Positions 10,101 to 20,660 of a stretch of DNA of 64,000 nucleotides are shown here, piece by piece (position 1 is the first letter of the stretch; each line of letters begins with the position of its first letter). Under the pieces are notes generated by a model that worked only from the letters and a program-made list of their open reading frames with translations, had not been told where the DNA came from and ran no database searches. Where the stretch lies: positions 349,481 through 413,480 of the forward strand of contig SADC01000005.1 of the NCBI GenBank assembly GCA_004194705.1. The letters run 5' to 3'. Source of the stretch: Ditylenchus dipsaci. Lineage: Eukaryota > Nematoda > Chromadorea > Rhabditida > Anguinidae. The translations under genes and the position numbers were made by a program.

Positions 10101-11841
10101 CCCTAGGCAAGGGTTGGACAGCGTCGTTTGGACATGTTGAGGGTTGGACATGTTGAGACAACTACAGTCACTCAGATCGCTATATAAATTACAGCACTAA
10201 GTTTCAGACAAGTAATCATGCGCCGTCTGAAGAGAAGTATCAGTGAGAACTCTCTTAGGTTGCACTTAAAGAAAATAAGAAATACTTTCAAACCTCCTGT
10301 GTCACCAACAAAAACAGCAATCAAGGATCAAAACTTGGAGCCTCAGAATCCTGTGATTCCTCATTTAAACCAAACCAACAATTACTAACGCCGACTACCA
10401 ATGGAATAGGCTCTACTGCAGGATCATTGTCTCTACTCAACAATCCCAACAGCAAATTTACTTATTACTTGTGCAGTTCCCAAAACTCTGATCACCCAGA
10501 CAATGCAGTCCTTACCGCCACTCATCCAGTAGTCAGTTCCAATAACTATTTGGCCAACTTCCACAACCACCACCATCAGCACCAGAATGGCCACCCACCT
10601 ACTATGGTTATGAAGTCATCTCCACTCCTTACATCATCTCCCCTCCAACTTAATGGTAATAGCCATCCAATGGCCTTTGTGAAAATGAATGGAGCAGATG
10701 GTCAGCCAGATGGTCTGATAAAGTTTAACAACGAAATCAAAGGTAGCTTGATGAGACCGGAACCGTGATAGAAACCATGATTTAAAGTGTGAAAAAGGCA
10801 TTTTTTAGAAAAAAGACCTAACCAAATTTAGACCTTTTGCCTTGTGGGACAGACATATTTGCGTCATGAATAAAAGCAAGCCTTTATGATCAAAATGCAT
10901 ATTGAGCTAATTATAGCCAAACTTAAGTGACCGAAACGAAGTGAAATACCTTCATTTAAGGCACTTTGACTTTTTCTTTTAAAGGGCATGCCCACGCTAA
11001 TAAGAGGTGATGTCCAAGAATTCAAAAAATTTCCTAATTATTGAACTTCTGCACAGATTTTTCAACTTGGTTTCTAACAAAACTATACCTTGAATTGAAT
11101 TCTAGGCCTTGTTTTGTTAGAAATCAAGTTGAAAAATCCGTACAGAAGTTGAATGATTAGTAAAAAAACCACCTCTTATTAGCGTGGGCATGCCCCTTTA
11201 ATGTGAAAAGACAAATGTTGGGCAAAATTTTGTTTCTCAAATTTTTAATTTCTGGCTTGGTTTTTGATGGCAATTTTTGCATATAAAGTCAAACAAACAC
11301 GATTTTCGCTAGGTTATGTCCTGGTCTTCAGATTGGCTCTCGATGGTTTAGAGGACCAGGCGAAATCGTGTTTTTGACTTTATTTACCTTTAAACGCCAT
11401 CAAAAACTGAGTGGATCTACGTACACAGAAATTCAGAATTCGAAACGGAGGAAATTTTGAAACCCCCTGGATATTTTAATGTGGACGTAGAAAAGTTTAT
11501 AGACATTTTTAGAAGAAGAGAAACCGCCGATTCGACGACGCATTAACTGGTCTAATTCCAAAGTGCAGAGCGCAATCCAGGACTTTCATGATAGGAAGAT
11601 TCTAACACAGGCCAGACTTAGAGCGGTTGTAGAAGAGGCCTTGGGTGAAGTGGTCTCTGAACAAGCATTAAGTAAGCAAATCTTGTTTAGTCAAAAAATA
11701 TTTACAATTTTTTTCGCAGGCATTTATTTAAGAGGAAGGTAAGACAAATAATAAAAAACTCTTGAACCTCTTTTTTATATGTTACTAACTTTTTTTAGAA
11801 ATCTCGTGAAGGTACCATGGCTACAAAAGAAGTGTAATTAA
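7167..11841 (+). CDS. Unrecognised multi-exon protein with a ~47-residue domain in three copies
   Basis: Gene model by splice phase: exons 7167-7314, 7368-7405, 9486-10057, 10208-10742, 11513-11671, 11720-11738 (a 19-nt micro-exon) and 11799-11841 (TAA stop). Junction phases agree throughout. The 5' end is not found. Three blocks begin INW and align without gaps: block A (from 7204), block B (from 9978) and block C (from 11542). They share INW-x4-VQ-x2-I, then R-x-I-x2-Q-x2-LR, then SE-x2-L-x3-L. Blocks A and C share SEQALSIYL exactly. Between them lie low-complexity Ser/Gln/Asn/His-rich linkers, suggesting a regulatory or scaffold protein. Two single missing bases are needed: near 7255 in block A, and between about 10290 and 10330 in the fourth exon. 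A third may lie near 7203. An AATAAA lies near 11930. I do not recognise the family. A weak resemblance to DEK C-terminal-type helical domains is speculative. Confidence 0.7.
7560..7622 (-). repeat. tRNA-derived fragment
   Basis: The minus strand reads TAGGTAGCTCAGTGGTAAACC, an excellent tRNA A-box, followed about 35 nt later by a degraded B-box-like GCGGTGAGATTC. No acceptor stem closes around it, so it is a tRNA-derived repeat (SINE-like) rather than a gene. Confidence 0.5.
8213..8515. mobile_element. hAT-like MITE containing a CGGGACGGGAC array
   Basis: The termini TAGAGATGGC and GCCATCTTTA are inverted, and both ends are flanked by the 8-mer AAAAAAAT. An 8-bp duplication is the hAT hallmark, although an A-rich site weakens the proof. 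The interior is a tandem array of GGGAC/CGGGACGGGAC units in direct orientation, very GC-rich against its surroundings. The long minus-strand open frames here (SRPGVPS repeats) come from the array. Confidence 0.6.
8524..8615. repeat. Near-perfect 92-bp hairpin
   Basis: GTTCTTGTCGGTTATCCGGA on the left is fully complementary to TCCGGATAACCGACAAGAAC on the right, with a loop of about 25 nt. It lies just outside the hAT-like MITE and inside the 8032-8656 foldback. Confidence 0.75.
10978..11204. mobile_element. TTAA-flanked foldback MITE in an intron
   Basis: TTAA|AGGGCATGCCCACGC on the left mirrors GCGTGGGCATGCCCCT|TTAA on the right. The arms are almost perfect over ~100 bp. Core sequence (CAACTTGGTTTCTAACAAAAC and complement) is shared with elements at 19508-19747, 42555-42775 and 50548-50660. 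It sits in the intron 10743-11512 of the three-domain gene. Confidence 0.75.
11255..11412. repeat. Imperfect 150-bp hairpin in an intron
   Basis: TTTTTGATGGC...AAAGTCAAA...ACACGATTTTCGC is mirrored by GCGAAATCGTGTTTTTGACTTT...GCCATCAAAAA. It is an independent foldback next to the 10978-11204 MITE. Confidence 0.6.
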
Positions 11842-12956
11842 TGTATAAAATGTGTGTTTATTTTTTATGAATTAATTATTTGTTAAAATATTTGAAATAA
11901 CTTTTTCGATTATAATTGATTTGTGACGAAAATAAATTTAAAAAGCCTCAAAGCAATGCTAGTTACCTGAACTTGATAAATACGGCGGCGAATTCACCGT
12001 TGAATTTACAGATTGGCTGAAAGTTGACGAAATACAATAATCATTGGAGTCATGAAATTTCCATCTTTTATCTAACATGGGAAAGGCGGACTGTAAGAAT
12101 GGACTACCTGGGTATTTTAGGACCTGGTGAGCACGAATATCACAAAATAAGACCTCTTTCTGAGCATAAGTGTAATGTAAATTTCACAGCAAATCTTTAA
12201 AAAATAGATGCTTTTTTCATCAGGCTGGAGAGCAGTGAATTAAATTAGCTCAGCATTTTTTGGATCAGCTTTGGTAAGCCCCCAGCAATCAACTTTGGTG
12301 TATCCCGGCAGTAAACTTTAGTAAACCCCGCAATGGCAAAAGTTTTAACCAAACTTCTGCACTTTTAAAAATAATACTTTAAAAAATTAAGTATACCAAA
12401 AATGACTGGTGGGGTTATATTAAAGTTGACTGGTGAGGGTATACCAAAGTTTAGCCTTTTCTTTTTAATCAATAAAAAGCCCTTTGTCTGGGCTTTTTGA
12501 TGGTGTATCGTTTTTTTTGTAATTCTTATACCGGATTCGCGTTTACCTACATATGAAAATATTATCACGATTGATAAATAGATAAAAATTTAAAAGAATA
12601 TAATTTAGGCTGTTTTTTTATATTACAGCTTTAAGTGAAGCATAGGAAATTTTCGCAGCCATAAAAAACTCCAGATTCAGAATCAATATGAAAAATGACA
12701 CCTGACAGTGCTTTAATGTGAAATAAAATAAGCTTTTGGGCTGTCTAAAAGAGCCCGAAAAAATGTTTTAAAAAAAGTTTGACGTTAAGGTTGAAATTCT
12801 GATATCGGATTCGTGTTCAGCGTGGTCGACATGCCTAAGAAACTACTGTTGGAGATAGACAGTCACTGTCAAATTTCAAGATCCTTTATAGACAAATAAC
12901 ATTTGAAATTCAAAAATTTCTATATTTGAATGTTTTTTGTATCGAACGGAATTCGA

Positions 12957-13244
12957 AATTTGGCAATAACTTACTTTTCCAAGAGCAGTTTCTTAACACT
13001 GGGACATTTGAGCGGCACTTTCATTCTGTTGGATGAAGAATTTCACGCTGAATACAACGGTGAAAAAATTGAAAAAAGTCACTATTTTTGGGTCAGCTGC
13101 CCCTACGAACCAATTAAGTCAACATTTTTGCGTATGCAACTTCAAGAGAGCAGATTTCATCAATTTTTATTATTGGATTCAGTGATTTATAACTTGGTAG
13201 AAAGCGCATATCACGGGCTTTCTAATGAGATATTATTAGGTATT
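12957..13244 (+). pseudogene. Candidate exon, possibly F-box-associated relic
   Basis: An open frame from just after AG at about 12981 to a possible donor (TTATTAG|GTATTT, 13244) encodes a protein-like stretch with FWVSCPYEP near its middle. The layout faintly resembles the FWWSYSAPKP region of the F-box-like gene at 43.3 kb. It lies inside the nested foldback area and no neighbouring exon fits in phase. It is probably a captured or decayed fragment. Confidence 0.25.
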
Positions 13245-13882
13245 TATTACAGTTAAATGTGAAAATTTCACTTGAAAGAAATAATTGTGTCATTTTTCAA
13301 AAGCGTTGTTGATACTTAAATATGCAATGAAAAGTGTAATGACGTCATTTTTTAGTAATCAGTGTATACCATTCGACAGAGCAGGAACAACTGCACCATA
13401 GAATGCTTTGAAGTACAATAAAAGCAGGTTTTTTACAATGTTTAGCAAGACTCTCAAAAGAAAGTTCAAAAACCAGTTTGATGTAAAACTTTAGCTTTGC
13501 TAATGATACATAGGTTTTTCACACCGAATTCGTGTTCAGTGTGGTCGATTTACTTATAAAACTACCCTCGAACCTCCCACCTTGCTGTCAAGTTTTAAAT
13601 TCCACTGAAGACAATATTGTTCAAATTCAAATTTTTTTGAAATTCAAATGACTATTGTCTTGAGCGGAATTCAAAATTTGACAGCAAGGTGGGAGGTTCG
13701 AGGGTGGTTTTATGGCTGCAAAAATTTCCTATACTTTTTGTACATTTGTAGTTTAAAAAACAGCCTAAATTATATTCTTTTAAATTTTTATTCGTGCTAA
13801 TATTTTCGTATGTAGGAAACGACAGATTATAAAAAAGCCAGTCAAAGAGCTTTTCTTATGAATATAAAAGAAGATGGGCTTG

Positions 13883-14732
13883 AGTATAGAATCCCCCCCC
13901 CCACGGGGACTGATCAGATCGAGGAGATAACATCATATTCGCGTTTCTCGACCCCGATTTCATGAGAAAGCCGGCTGTTTTTTTTGTTGTGAGAAAAAAA
14001 AATTTTCGATCCACAGGGGGGTATCATGGTTTTTTAGTCAAAATTTGAAAAATTTGAATTGGCGCCTTTTGAATTTTAGAGGGATTAAGGGCTGTATTGG
14101 GAGGGGAAGGGAATAAAAGGGCCACTAATGACTCAGGGCCCACTAACAAGAAGATTTTGAACATAGTTTTGAATACTGGGGCCTACCGCATAAATAAACT
14201 CTGGTATGCATGCTTTTTCATGCATCCAGAGTCACTTTCGAGTGATTTGTGTCTAAGGTATGTGGGTATGCGCATCTCAACTCCAAGTCCCAAGCCCACA
14301 ACTCCCTTCGGGGGCGCAGAGGGCTTGAGAGTTAGAGATGCGCGCACACACTTATCTTAGACATGATTCCGAGAAGTACTCTTGACCATAAAATGCATAT
14401 AGAGTCTTTTTTTGCCACGGCCCAGTTGAAAAACATGGTGAGGCAGGCGCAGAATACAAAAATTTTGAACTTTTAACGTTCTGCCATAAAAGTGGCCCCC
14501 TTTTATTCCCTTCCCCTCCCAATACAGCCCTTATTCCCTTTAAAATTCAAAAGGCGCCAATTTAAATTTTTCAAATTTTGACTCAAAAACCATGATACGC
14601 CCTGTGGTTCGAAAATTTTTTTTTCTCAGAACCAAAAAAACAGCCGGCTTTCTCATGAAATCCGGGTCGAGAAACACGAATATGATGTTATCTCCTCGAT
14701 CTGATCAGTCCCGTGGGGGGGGGATTCTATAC
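13883..14732. mobile_element. 850-bp foldback with ~250-bp arms
   Basis: The left end GTATAGAATCCCCC and right end GGGGGATTCTATAC are complementary. The arms pair through CAGCCGGCTTTCTCATGA, TTGGCGCC and GGGAGGGGAAGGGAATAAAA. The core contains CTGGTATGCATGC, a motif repeated at 16.7-17.1, 40.8 and 49.7 kb. A second copy (from about 36630) is split by the 36826-40696 element. Confidence 0.75.
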
Positions 14733-15040
14733 TGCAACCAGAAGATGCTTTACTGAATAAGATTGCTGCTCACCAGCCTCAAGAAAAAACCATCCATTTT
14801 TCAAATAGTCGCTCTGAAAATTGGACTATTTGAGTGCATTGCACTTATGTTCGGAGGTCTGATTTCGTGATATTCGTGCTCAGCAGGCCCTGAAACCATA
14901 GGCAGTCCATTGTTACAGTCCGCCTTTCTCGTGTTAAACGAATAGTAACAACTTCATCATAATTAACACAAGTTCATTGTGAATTGTTAACCTTGTTCAT
15001 TGTGAACTGCCTAAACCAACTAGCTCAGATTCCTTTGCAT

Positions 15041-16450
15041 TTTCTCACTTTATTCAGCCTTGAAAAAGACGTCCATTTTCCAACAAAAGATTGTGTTTCA
15101 GGTAAGTCACTTAGAGATCTTTTTTGACTTTCTAAAAAGTCACCAGTTGCCAATTCAGTACGAATCTTGCGTTATAAGAAACCAGTTTCTTTTAATGCGC
15201 GTTACATTATGGAGCATATGAACGATCTTATAGAGAGCTGTGTCCGAAAACCATCTCTTCTGTTAACGCTCGATTTTTTACGCAATTTTGAAAAAGAGAT
15301 TAATAACTGCCTGTTTGCCTCCGTTGCTCAGCAATTGTCTTTTTTCTGGCTCAAGTAACTCCAGCAAATGACAAAGTTATTTTCCCAAATTTTCTCGCTG
15401 GATCAACATCTGATAAAAAAAGTCATTCTTATCAGAACGAAAATCAAAAAATGCAACCATGAGAATCTCCTGCTTTTTTTATAAACCCACTACCTTCTGT
15501 GTGGTTCTCGACAGGGAAAATACTTGCTTTTCTTTCCGCAGGTTCCACATTCCCCTCAATCATCTACAGAAAAAATCGTTTTTTTACGGCGTCGAGACAT
15601 TTGCGCCTGGGGTTTGGCGGACGAGCTCAGATGGACCAGACATTTACGACACGACAAACGCACATGGGAAGTTATTTCCGACCCGACAATGGAGTGACAG
15701 TTTAGTTCCACAGCTATGATTGTTACCAACTGATAATTAGACCAGTCCAGACCCTGGACTGGAGCGAACGCGACATTTGCACAAATTTTTTGAGGTAAAA
15801 AAACTTTTATCGTATTTGTTCTAATAGATGAACAGTCTCTATTAGAAGAGCAGCCCTTAATAGAAAAACACCTTCGGGGGATGGGGAGGGTGGTTGGTTG
15901 GAGCTTAAAAAATAAAGAAATTTTGTCGGAAAATCTTGTTTTAATCAGCGTATTTATTCACTTGCATTTTTATTCATATCAGTGAGTCAACAAAAAAGCA
16001 GCTAAAGCAAGGCAATCTTGACACAGCGGTAGTTCCCGGGGATGCACTAAGTTCAAACAAGTTTGTATTTATTGTGTGCTAAAACATTTATTTTCTTTTC
16101 CGCAGGCTTCTGACGCTTGCTAAAACGCTCCGTTCAAAACCAAAGTATGCCAACTTTATGAATACTAATGAGCGACGAAAGGTGGAAATACGAAAGCTTC
16201 TCTGATGGCCATCTTCAGTGAATCTTTGAAGCGTGGAAATCCCTTGCGAAGGAATCGATCCTTAACTCATGCAAGACATCTGGGATCACCAATGCAACAG
16301 ATGGCAGCAAGGATGATGCAATTCACTGCTTCAAGGAAGATGATCTTGTTCCAAGGATGGTCCTGTCGAAGCAAGCTAGAGCGCGCGTGAGGACAAGGAA
16401 TTGCTCGACTTATTTGAAGAAGTCGATCTGGTGAAAAAAATGAAATTTTT
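15041..16450 (+). pseudogene. Decayed pogo/Tigger-type transposase fragments
   Basis: Around 16228-16370 one + frame encodes a stretch with AWKSLAKESILNSCKTSGIT followed by NATDGSKDD. This is the typical C-terminal signature of pogo/Tigger/jerky-like transposases (AWxSV...SFKxCGISNALDG). Upstream pieces include LLTLAKTLRSKPKYANF (about 16105) and an open exon-like stretch at 15157-15358 preceded by AATTCAG. The frame shifts several times and no DDE core is found, so I call it a dead remnant. Confidence 0.5.
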
Positions 16451-16689
16451 ATGACAGCGATGTTTTCTTGAAGTTTTAGTTTGTTTGTTTTTCAAATCTT
16501 TCAGATCTATCCCTGAGGTGTCCAGTAAAAAGCGCCGCGCAAAAAGAGCCGCGGAAAAAAGCGCCGCGCAAAAAGAGCCGGGAAAAAAAGGCATGGAAAA
16601 AGTGCCAATTATTTATTTCATTTTTTGCCGACAGGTGAGTTCGCCGACAACTTTTGAGTTTCTTACGTGAATATCCTTGAATACACAAG

Positions 16690-17150
16690 AAAGATGAGAT
16701 TTGAACATAGTTTTGCTAACTGGGGCCTACCGCATAAATAAACTCTGGTATGCATGCTTTTTCATGCATCCAGAGTCACTTTCGAGTGATTGGTGTCTGA
16801 AATATGTGGGTGTGCGCATCTCAACCCAAGCAACCAAGCCCCTGCGCTCCTGCGGCCCCTGCGGATTTAGGTCTGTATTTGGGTGGAAATGGACTAAAAA
16901 GGTGCCGACTTCTAACAAAAGGAAGATGTTGAACATAGTTTTGTTGACTGGGGCCTACCGCATAATGCATGTTTTTAAACTCTGGTATGCATGTTTTTAA
17001 ACTCTGGTATGCATGCTTTTAAACTCTGGTATGCATGTTTTTAAACTCTGGTATGCATGCTTTTAAACTCTGGTATGCATGTTTTTTCATGCATCCAGAG
17101 TCACTTTCAAGTGATTGGTGTCTGAAATATGTGGGTGTGCGCATCTCAAT
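16690..17150. repeat. Partial copies of the TGGTATGCATGC family with a small tandem array
   Basis: Two partial copies (about 16700-16830 and 16925-17150) carry the CTCTGGTATGCATGC...GCATCCAGAG hairpin. In the second, the unit AAACTCTGGTATGCATG is repeated in tandem about six times (16976-17080). Open frames reading HPESLSSDWCLKYVGVRIS recur wherever this repeat occurs and are not genes. Confidence 0.65.
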
Positions 17151-18070
17151 AACACCCAAATCTTTCAACAATCATATTTTTTTATTATCACTATTTTGTT
17201 TAATTTATTTGATTTGTTGCTAATTTTTTTTATAAATTTTTTTTTCAAATTTTTTATACCCACTTATGTATATGATTCTATTTGTTATTTAATTTCTCAT
17301 GCTAAAAAAAATTAGACGAAAGAGAGCCAAGATGTCTCACTGTTTGGTTCACTGTTACAGCAAAAAGGGCAAGAGAGTTATTATTTGAGGAGCAAACACA
17401 AAATTTCTTTGCCTAGAAACAAGTTTTTCTTCTCTTTCTGAATGATTCTAAAAAATGTAATTAATCACTGTTTGGAATTATAACAAACTGCTCTTATTGT
17501 TAAACTTTGTCACAATACACTCCAAGCCAGCAACTTAGTTTATAAAAATAGAATTTTTGTCAAGAACACTCTATTCTTCTCTAAAAAGCACTAGTTTTTA
17601 CGTACCAGTTGTATTAGTTTTTTTGGTTTTTTAACTAGTTTCGTAGTACTATTTAAAAAATTTCATTTTTTGTAGTATATAAGTGAATAATAAGCTAATA
17701 ATTTTGTTCTGAAGACATTTTTGCTATTTTTTAGTGAAAATATTATTTTATGTAATGCTTATTGCCATTTTAAAGAGTAATTTAAAAAACAAAAAAGATT
17801 TGAAGCTTTTTGGATAGAGTCAAAAAACTTTTTTACTTTGAATTTATAGGACAATCGGTATTCGATATGTGACACTCTCTCAAGTTCGTATCCAATTAGG
17901 GTCTGAAACTTTTCTGACCCTGATTATGAAGACTTTTGCCGAAAATGATTCGGCGATTTAGTGGCAAAAATCCGAAGAATTGGGATTTTATCAGTGATTT
18001 TTGAAAAATAGCGGCAGTTTTGCCGGAAACAACCTAACCAAAATATGAAACGATTTTGAGAGAGTGTAAT

Positions 18071-18257
18071 TACCGTATTTTCTATAATTATAGACCTCCC
18101 CCTGAATTGAAGTTACCTCTTATTTTCTAGCTCATATTATTGGCTACAAAATGAGGAATGATTTGTCTGAGAGCATTTAAAAATTGGGGCAAAAACACAA
18201 TGCCCAAAACACGATTTTAAAGGGAGGGGGTCTATAGCTAGAGATAATACGGTATAT
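18071..18257. mobile_element. TACCGTATT MITE upstream of the collagen gene
   Basis: TACCGTATTTTCTATAATTA on the left and AGATAATACGGTA on the right are inverted. GACCTCCCCCTG pairs with GGGAGGGGGTC. Related TACCGTATT...CTCTAAT copies occur near 27060, 33010, 34230, 54323 and 57618. It ends ~120 bp before the collagen ATG, so it may lie in the promoter. Confidence 0.7.
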
Positions 18258-18330
18258 CGACATTTAATTTTTATAATAATTTTTAATTTTTATTTTATAA
18301 TTATGGCTTGAGCTTTTAATTAACTTGGAT

Positions 18331-18340
18331 GTTTTTCCAG
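18331..18340 (+). promoter_or_regulatory. Likely trans-splice or 5'UTR acceptor of the collagen gene
   Basis: GTTTTTCCAG sits 35 nt before the collagen ATG with AT-rich sequence upstream, the usual setting for a nematode spliced-leader acceptor. An ordinary 5'UTR intron is equally possible. Confidence 0.4.
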
Positions 18341-18374
18341 TTAAAAAAATTTTTATAAAAATTCTGATTAAAGC

Positions 18375-19437
18375 ATGAGTGCCAAAGTGTTCGTCGGTGT
18401 AGCCTCAGCGGGCAGTGCTGCATTTATTCTTTTCTCCCTCTTCATGGTTGGAATGCTCTACCAAGACATAAGCAACCTAGAAGATGAAGTTATGGTCCAA
18501 ATGGACGAGTTCAAACTTTTAGCTAATCTGGCCTGGACTGACATGATTGCCATGGATTCTTCTGCTTCTCCTACTACCACTCAGCAATCTGCTTTCAAAG
18601 ATCTTCTTGATCGCAGTCAGCGCTCCATTTTCGGTCGTCAACGTCGAGAAGGGACTGGAACTACTGCTTCCGGAGCCGCCTGCACCTGCAATCAACAGCC
18701 CAACCACTGTCCAGTTGGTCCACCAGGCCCTCCTGGACAGCCCGGAATCCCAGGAGATAATGGACAGCCAGGGGAGGCAGGCAAAGTTGGTGTGGCAGGC
18801 ATGGACTTGCTTATCGACAGTGGACCAAAAGAGTGTATCAAATGTCCTGCCGGAGCTCCTGGACCCAAAGGACCTAAAGGAGAAGCTGGTCCTCCAGGAC
18901 AGCCTGGAAAAGAAGGTGAGAATGGCCAACCAGGCAAAGATGGAAAACCAGGACCAGCTGGACCAGCCGGAGAACAAGGACCAGATGGAGAAGCTGGTCA
19001 ACCAGGCAGTCCTGGACAACAAGGCAAAGATGGACAAACTGGAAAAGGTTGGTTTAAACTAACTAGGCTAAAAAATATATGTGATAATTATATAGGAGCT
19101 CCTGGACCCAAAGGACCAGCCGGACCATCAGGCCAGCAAGGACAGCCCGGAGCACCTGGCGCAGCTGCTCAACCCGGTAATGCAGGACCAGCAGGCCCAC
19201 CAGGAACTGCTGGCAGTCCAGGAGAAGCAGGAGCAAATGGACAACCAGGTCAGGCTGGAGGTCCCGGAATTCCTGGATCTGACGCGGTATTTTTTTATAT
19301 AATTTTGTGAAATTTGAAAAATTATATTTTATTTTCAGGCTTACTGTCCTTGCCCTGCTCGAACAGGAGCTGTTGTCGCAAAAGCTCCTGCTACTGCGCC
19401 TGCAGAAAGCAAAGGGCCTGGATACAGACGCGTATAA
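18375..19437 (+). CDS. Nematode cuticle collagen, three exons
   Basis: Exons 18375-19047, 19096-19286 and 19339-19437 are joined by introns of 48 and 52 nt (GT..AG, phases consistent), giving 320 residues. Residues ~1-60 match the cuticle collagen N-terminal domain: a hydrophobic segment (~8-29) that serves as signal anchor, then a helical acidic stretch. A basic furin-like site (GRQRR) precedes CTCNQQPNHC and the Gly-X-Y domains, which are interrupted by CIKC. A short YCPCP-containing tail ends the chain. The product should be secreted by the hypodermis, trimmed at the basic site, and assembled into cuticle with disulphide and tyrosine cross-links. TTTTTCCAG at 18340 upstream of the ATG is a plausible trans-splice acceptor, and AATAAA occurs at 19495. 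The first intron is a multiple of three without stops, so an unspliced read stays open. The reading frame is intact. I do not assign a col number. Confidence 0.95.
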
Positions 19438-19494
19438 ATTTCTCACATCTATTTGAAAATATGTTAAAGATACTACGAGCATTTATAATTGAAA

Positions 19495-19500
19495 AATAAA
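19495..19500 (+). terminator. Poly(A) signal of the collagen gene
   Basis: AATAAA lies 57 nt after the collagen stop codon and just before the 19508-19747 MITE. Confidence 0.6.
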
Positions 19501-19507
19501 GAATTCT

Positions 19508-19747
19508 TAAAGGGCTGTTGTCACCTGTTTTGAACTGTCCCCCGCCAATTCAAATTTTCGTGCCTAATCATTCCACTTCTGTACTGATTTTTCAACTTGG
19601 TTTCTAACAAAACAAGGTCTAGAATTTAATTTAGGCATAGTTTTGTTAGAAACCAAGTTGAAAATTCGTACAGAATTCAATGATTCAGAAAAAAAATTTG
19701 AATTGGCGGGGACAACCGTTGTTGGGGACGGCAATGGCCCTTTAAAT
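19508..19747. mobile_element. TTAA-flanked foldback MITE
   Basis: TTAA|AGGGCTGTTG on the left and CAATGGCCCT|TTAA on the right, with a core (TTTCAACTTGGTTTCTAACA and complement) shared with the 10978-11204 element. It lies immediately downstream of the collagen poly(A) signal. Confidence 0.7.
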
Positions 19748-19956
19748 AAAAGTTTTAACACGGAGGTAATATTTTCACGGATATATAGGGTGGACCTTTA
19801 TGCTTGAAAGATTTGAAATGCTTATTAGTTTTAAGATCCAATAAGACTGTTGATAGGGCATTACAAAGTCTTATGTCTCTTGTTGGCTTGACACCAAAAA
19901 ATATTTTTGCTGATCCTTTACGCTGAGATATGCTCATTCAAAGCAATTATGAAATT

Positions 19957-20660
19957 TTAAAGGACAATACTTTTTTCTCCGACTAAAACACTTTTTTTTC
20001 CGACTAAAATATTTTTTTTTCCGACTAATTTTATTTCCGACTAAAACACTTTTTTCTCCGACTAAAATACTTTTTTTTCCGACTATTTTCTTTTTCTCCG
20101 ACTAATTTTAATTCTCGACAGGAAATCAACCATTTTTAAAAAATTTTGTGTGAAATTCAAGGGTGGGCAAAGACCAGATGGCTGGAGACCCACTCCGGAA
20201 TGGCCAAAAGGCCAAATTATTGGTTTTCTGGGGGTTTACTAAAGGGGGAGTAAATCGCTCAGAATTCCAGGTTTATGGTGGTTTCGAGTGGTTCAAGGTG
20301 GAGTTGTGGTCGATTAAGCCGATCGGACCCGAAATCTGATCCGCTCAATCGATTTTTCTCAAAAAGTTTACTCCCCCTTTAGTAAACCCCAGAAAACCAA
20401 TAATTTGGCCTTTTGGCCATTCCGGAGTGGGTCTCCAGCCATCTGGTCTTTGCCCACCCTTGAATTTCACACAAAATTTTTTTAAAAATGGTTGATTTCC
20501 TGTCGAGAATTAAAATTAGTCGGAGAAAAAAGAAAATTAGTCGGAAAAAAAAGTATTTTAGTCGGAGAAAAAGTGTTTTAGTCGGAAATAAAATTAGTCG
20601 GAAAAAAAATATTTTAGTCGGAAAAAAAAGTGTTTTAGTCGGAGAAAAAAGTATTGTCCA
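19957..20660. mobile_element. 700-bp foldback whose arms start with a TTTTTTCCGACTAAAA array
   Basis: Both arms begin with several direct units of TCCGACTAAAACACTTTTTT (19957-20110), mirrored at 20515-20660. The inner arms (CTGGAGACCCACTCCGGAAT and complement) are almost perfect, leaving a spacer of only ~120 bp. The left end reads TTTAAAGGACAATAC, close to the TTAA family. Confidence 0.7.

Larger units (their letters stand above)
12068..14945. mobile_element. Outer foldback pair enclosing ~2.9 kb
   Basis: About 100 bp starting AAGGCGGACTGTAAGAATGG near 12087 is mirrored near 14830-14940 (CCATTGTTACAGTCCGCCTT). A further inner pair (12530-12690 against 13730-13840) is also complementary. Elements of the GATTCGTGTTCAGCGTGGTC family occur at about 12800 and 13520. 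It looks like several foldbacks inserted into one another. Confidence 0.5.
11842..18374. other. Nested foldbacks and decayed transposase
   Basis: After the three-domain gene the region is dominated by an outer inverted pair (about 12068 and 14940), the 13883-14732 foldback, pogo-type transposase relics (about 15.0-16.4 kb) and copies of the TGGTATGCATGC repeat family (16.7-17.1 kb). From 17160 to 18070 I see only AT-rich sequence. A 187-bp MITE (18071-18257) lies just upstream of the collagen gene. Confidence 0.5.

Noticed and set aside
14097..14360. Open frame ending in ...HPESLSSDLCLRYVGMRIS
   Set aside because: The same peptide recurs at 16.7, 17.0 and in part at 49.7 kb because it is the hairpin core of a foldback family, not a gene.
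13815..14820. Apparent exon split by the 850-bp foldback (KKASQRAFLMNIKED joined to QPEDALLNKIAAHQ)
   Set aside because: The flanking sequence has an inverted homologue near 12440-12540, so it is part of an outer foldback rather than an interrupted gene.
18519..19037. Long minus-strand open frame and a shifted + frame over the collagen exon
   Set aside because: Antisense and off-frame shadows of GGX-rich collagen codons.
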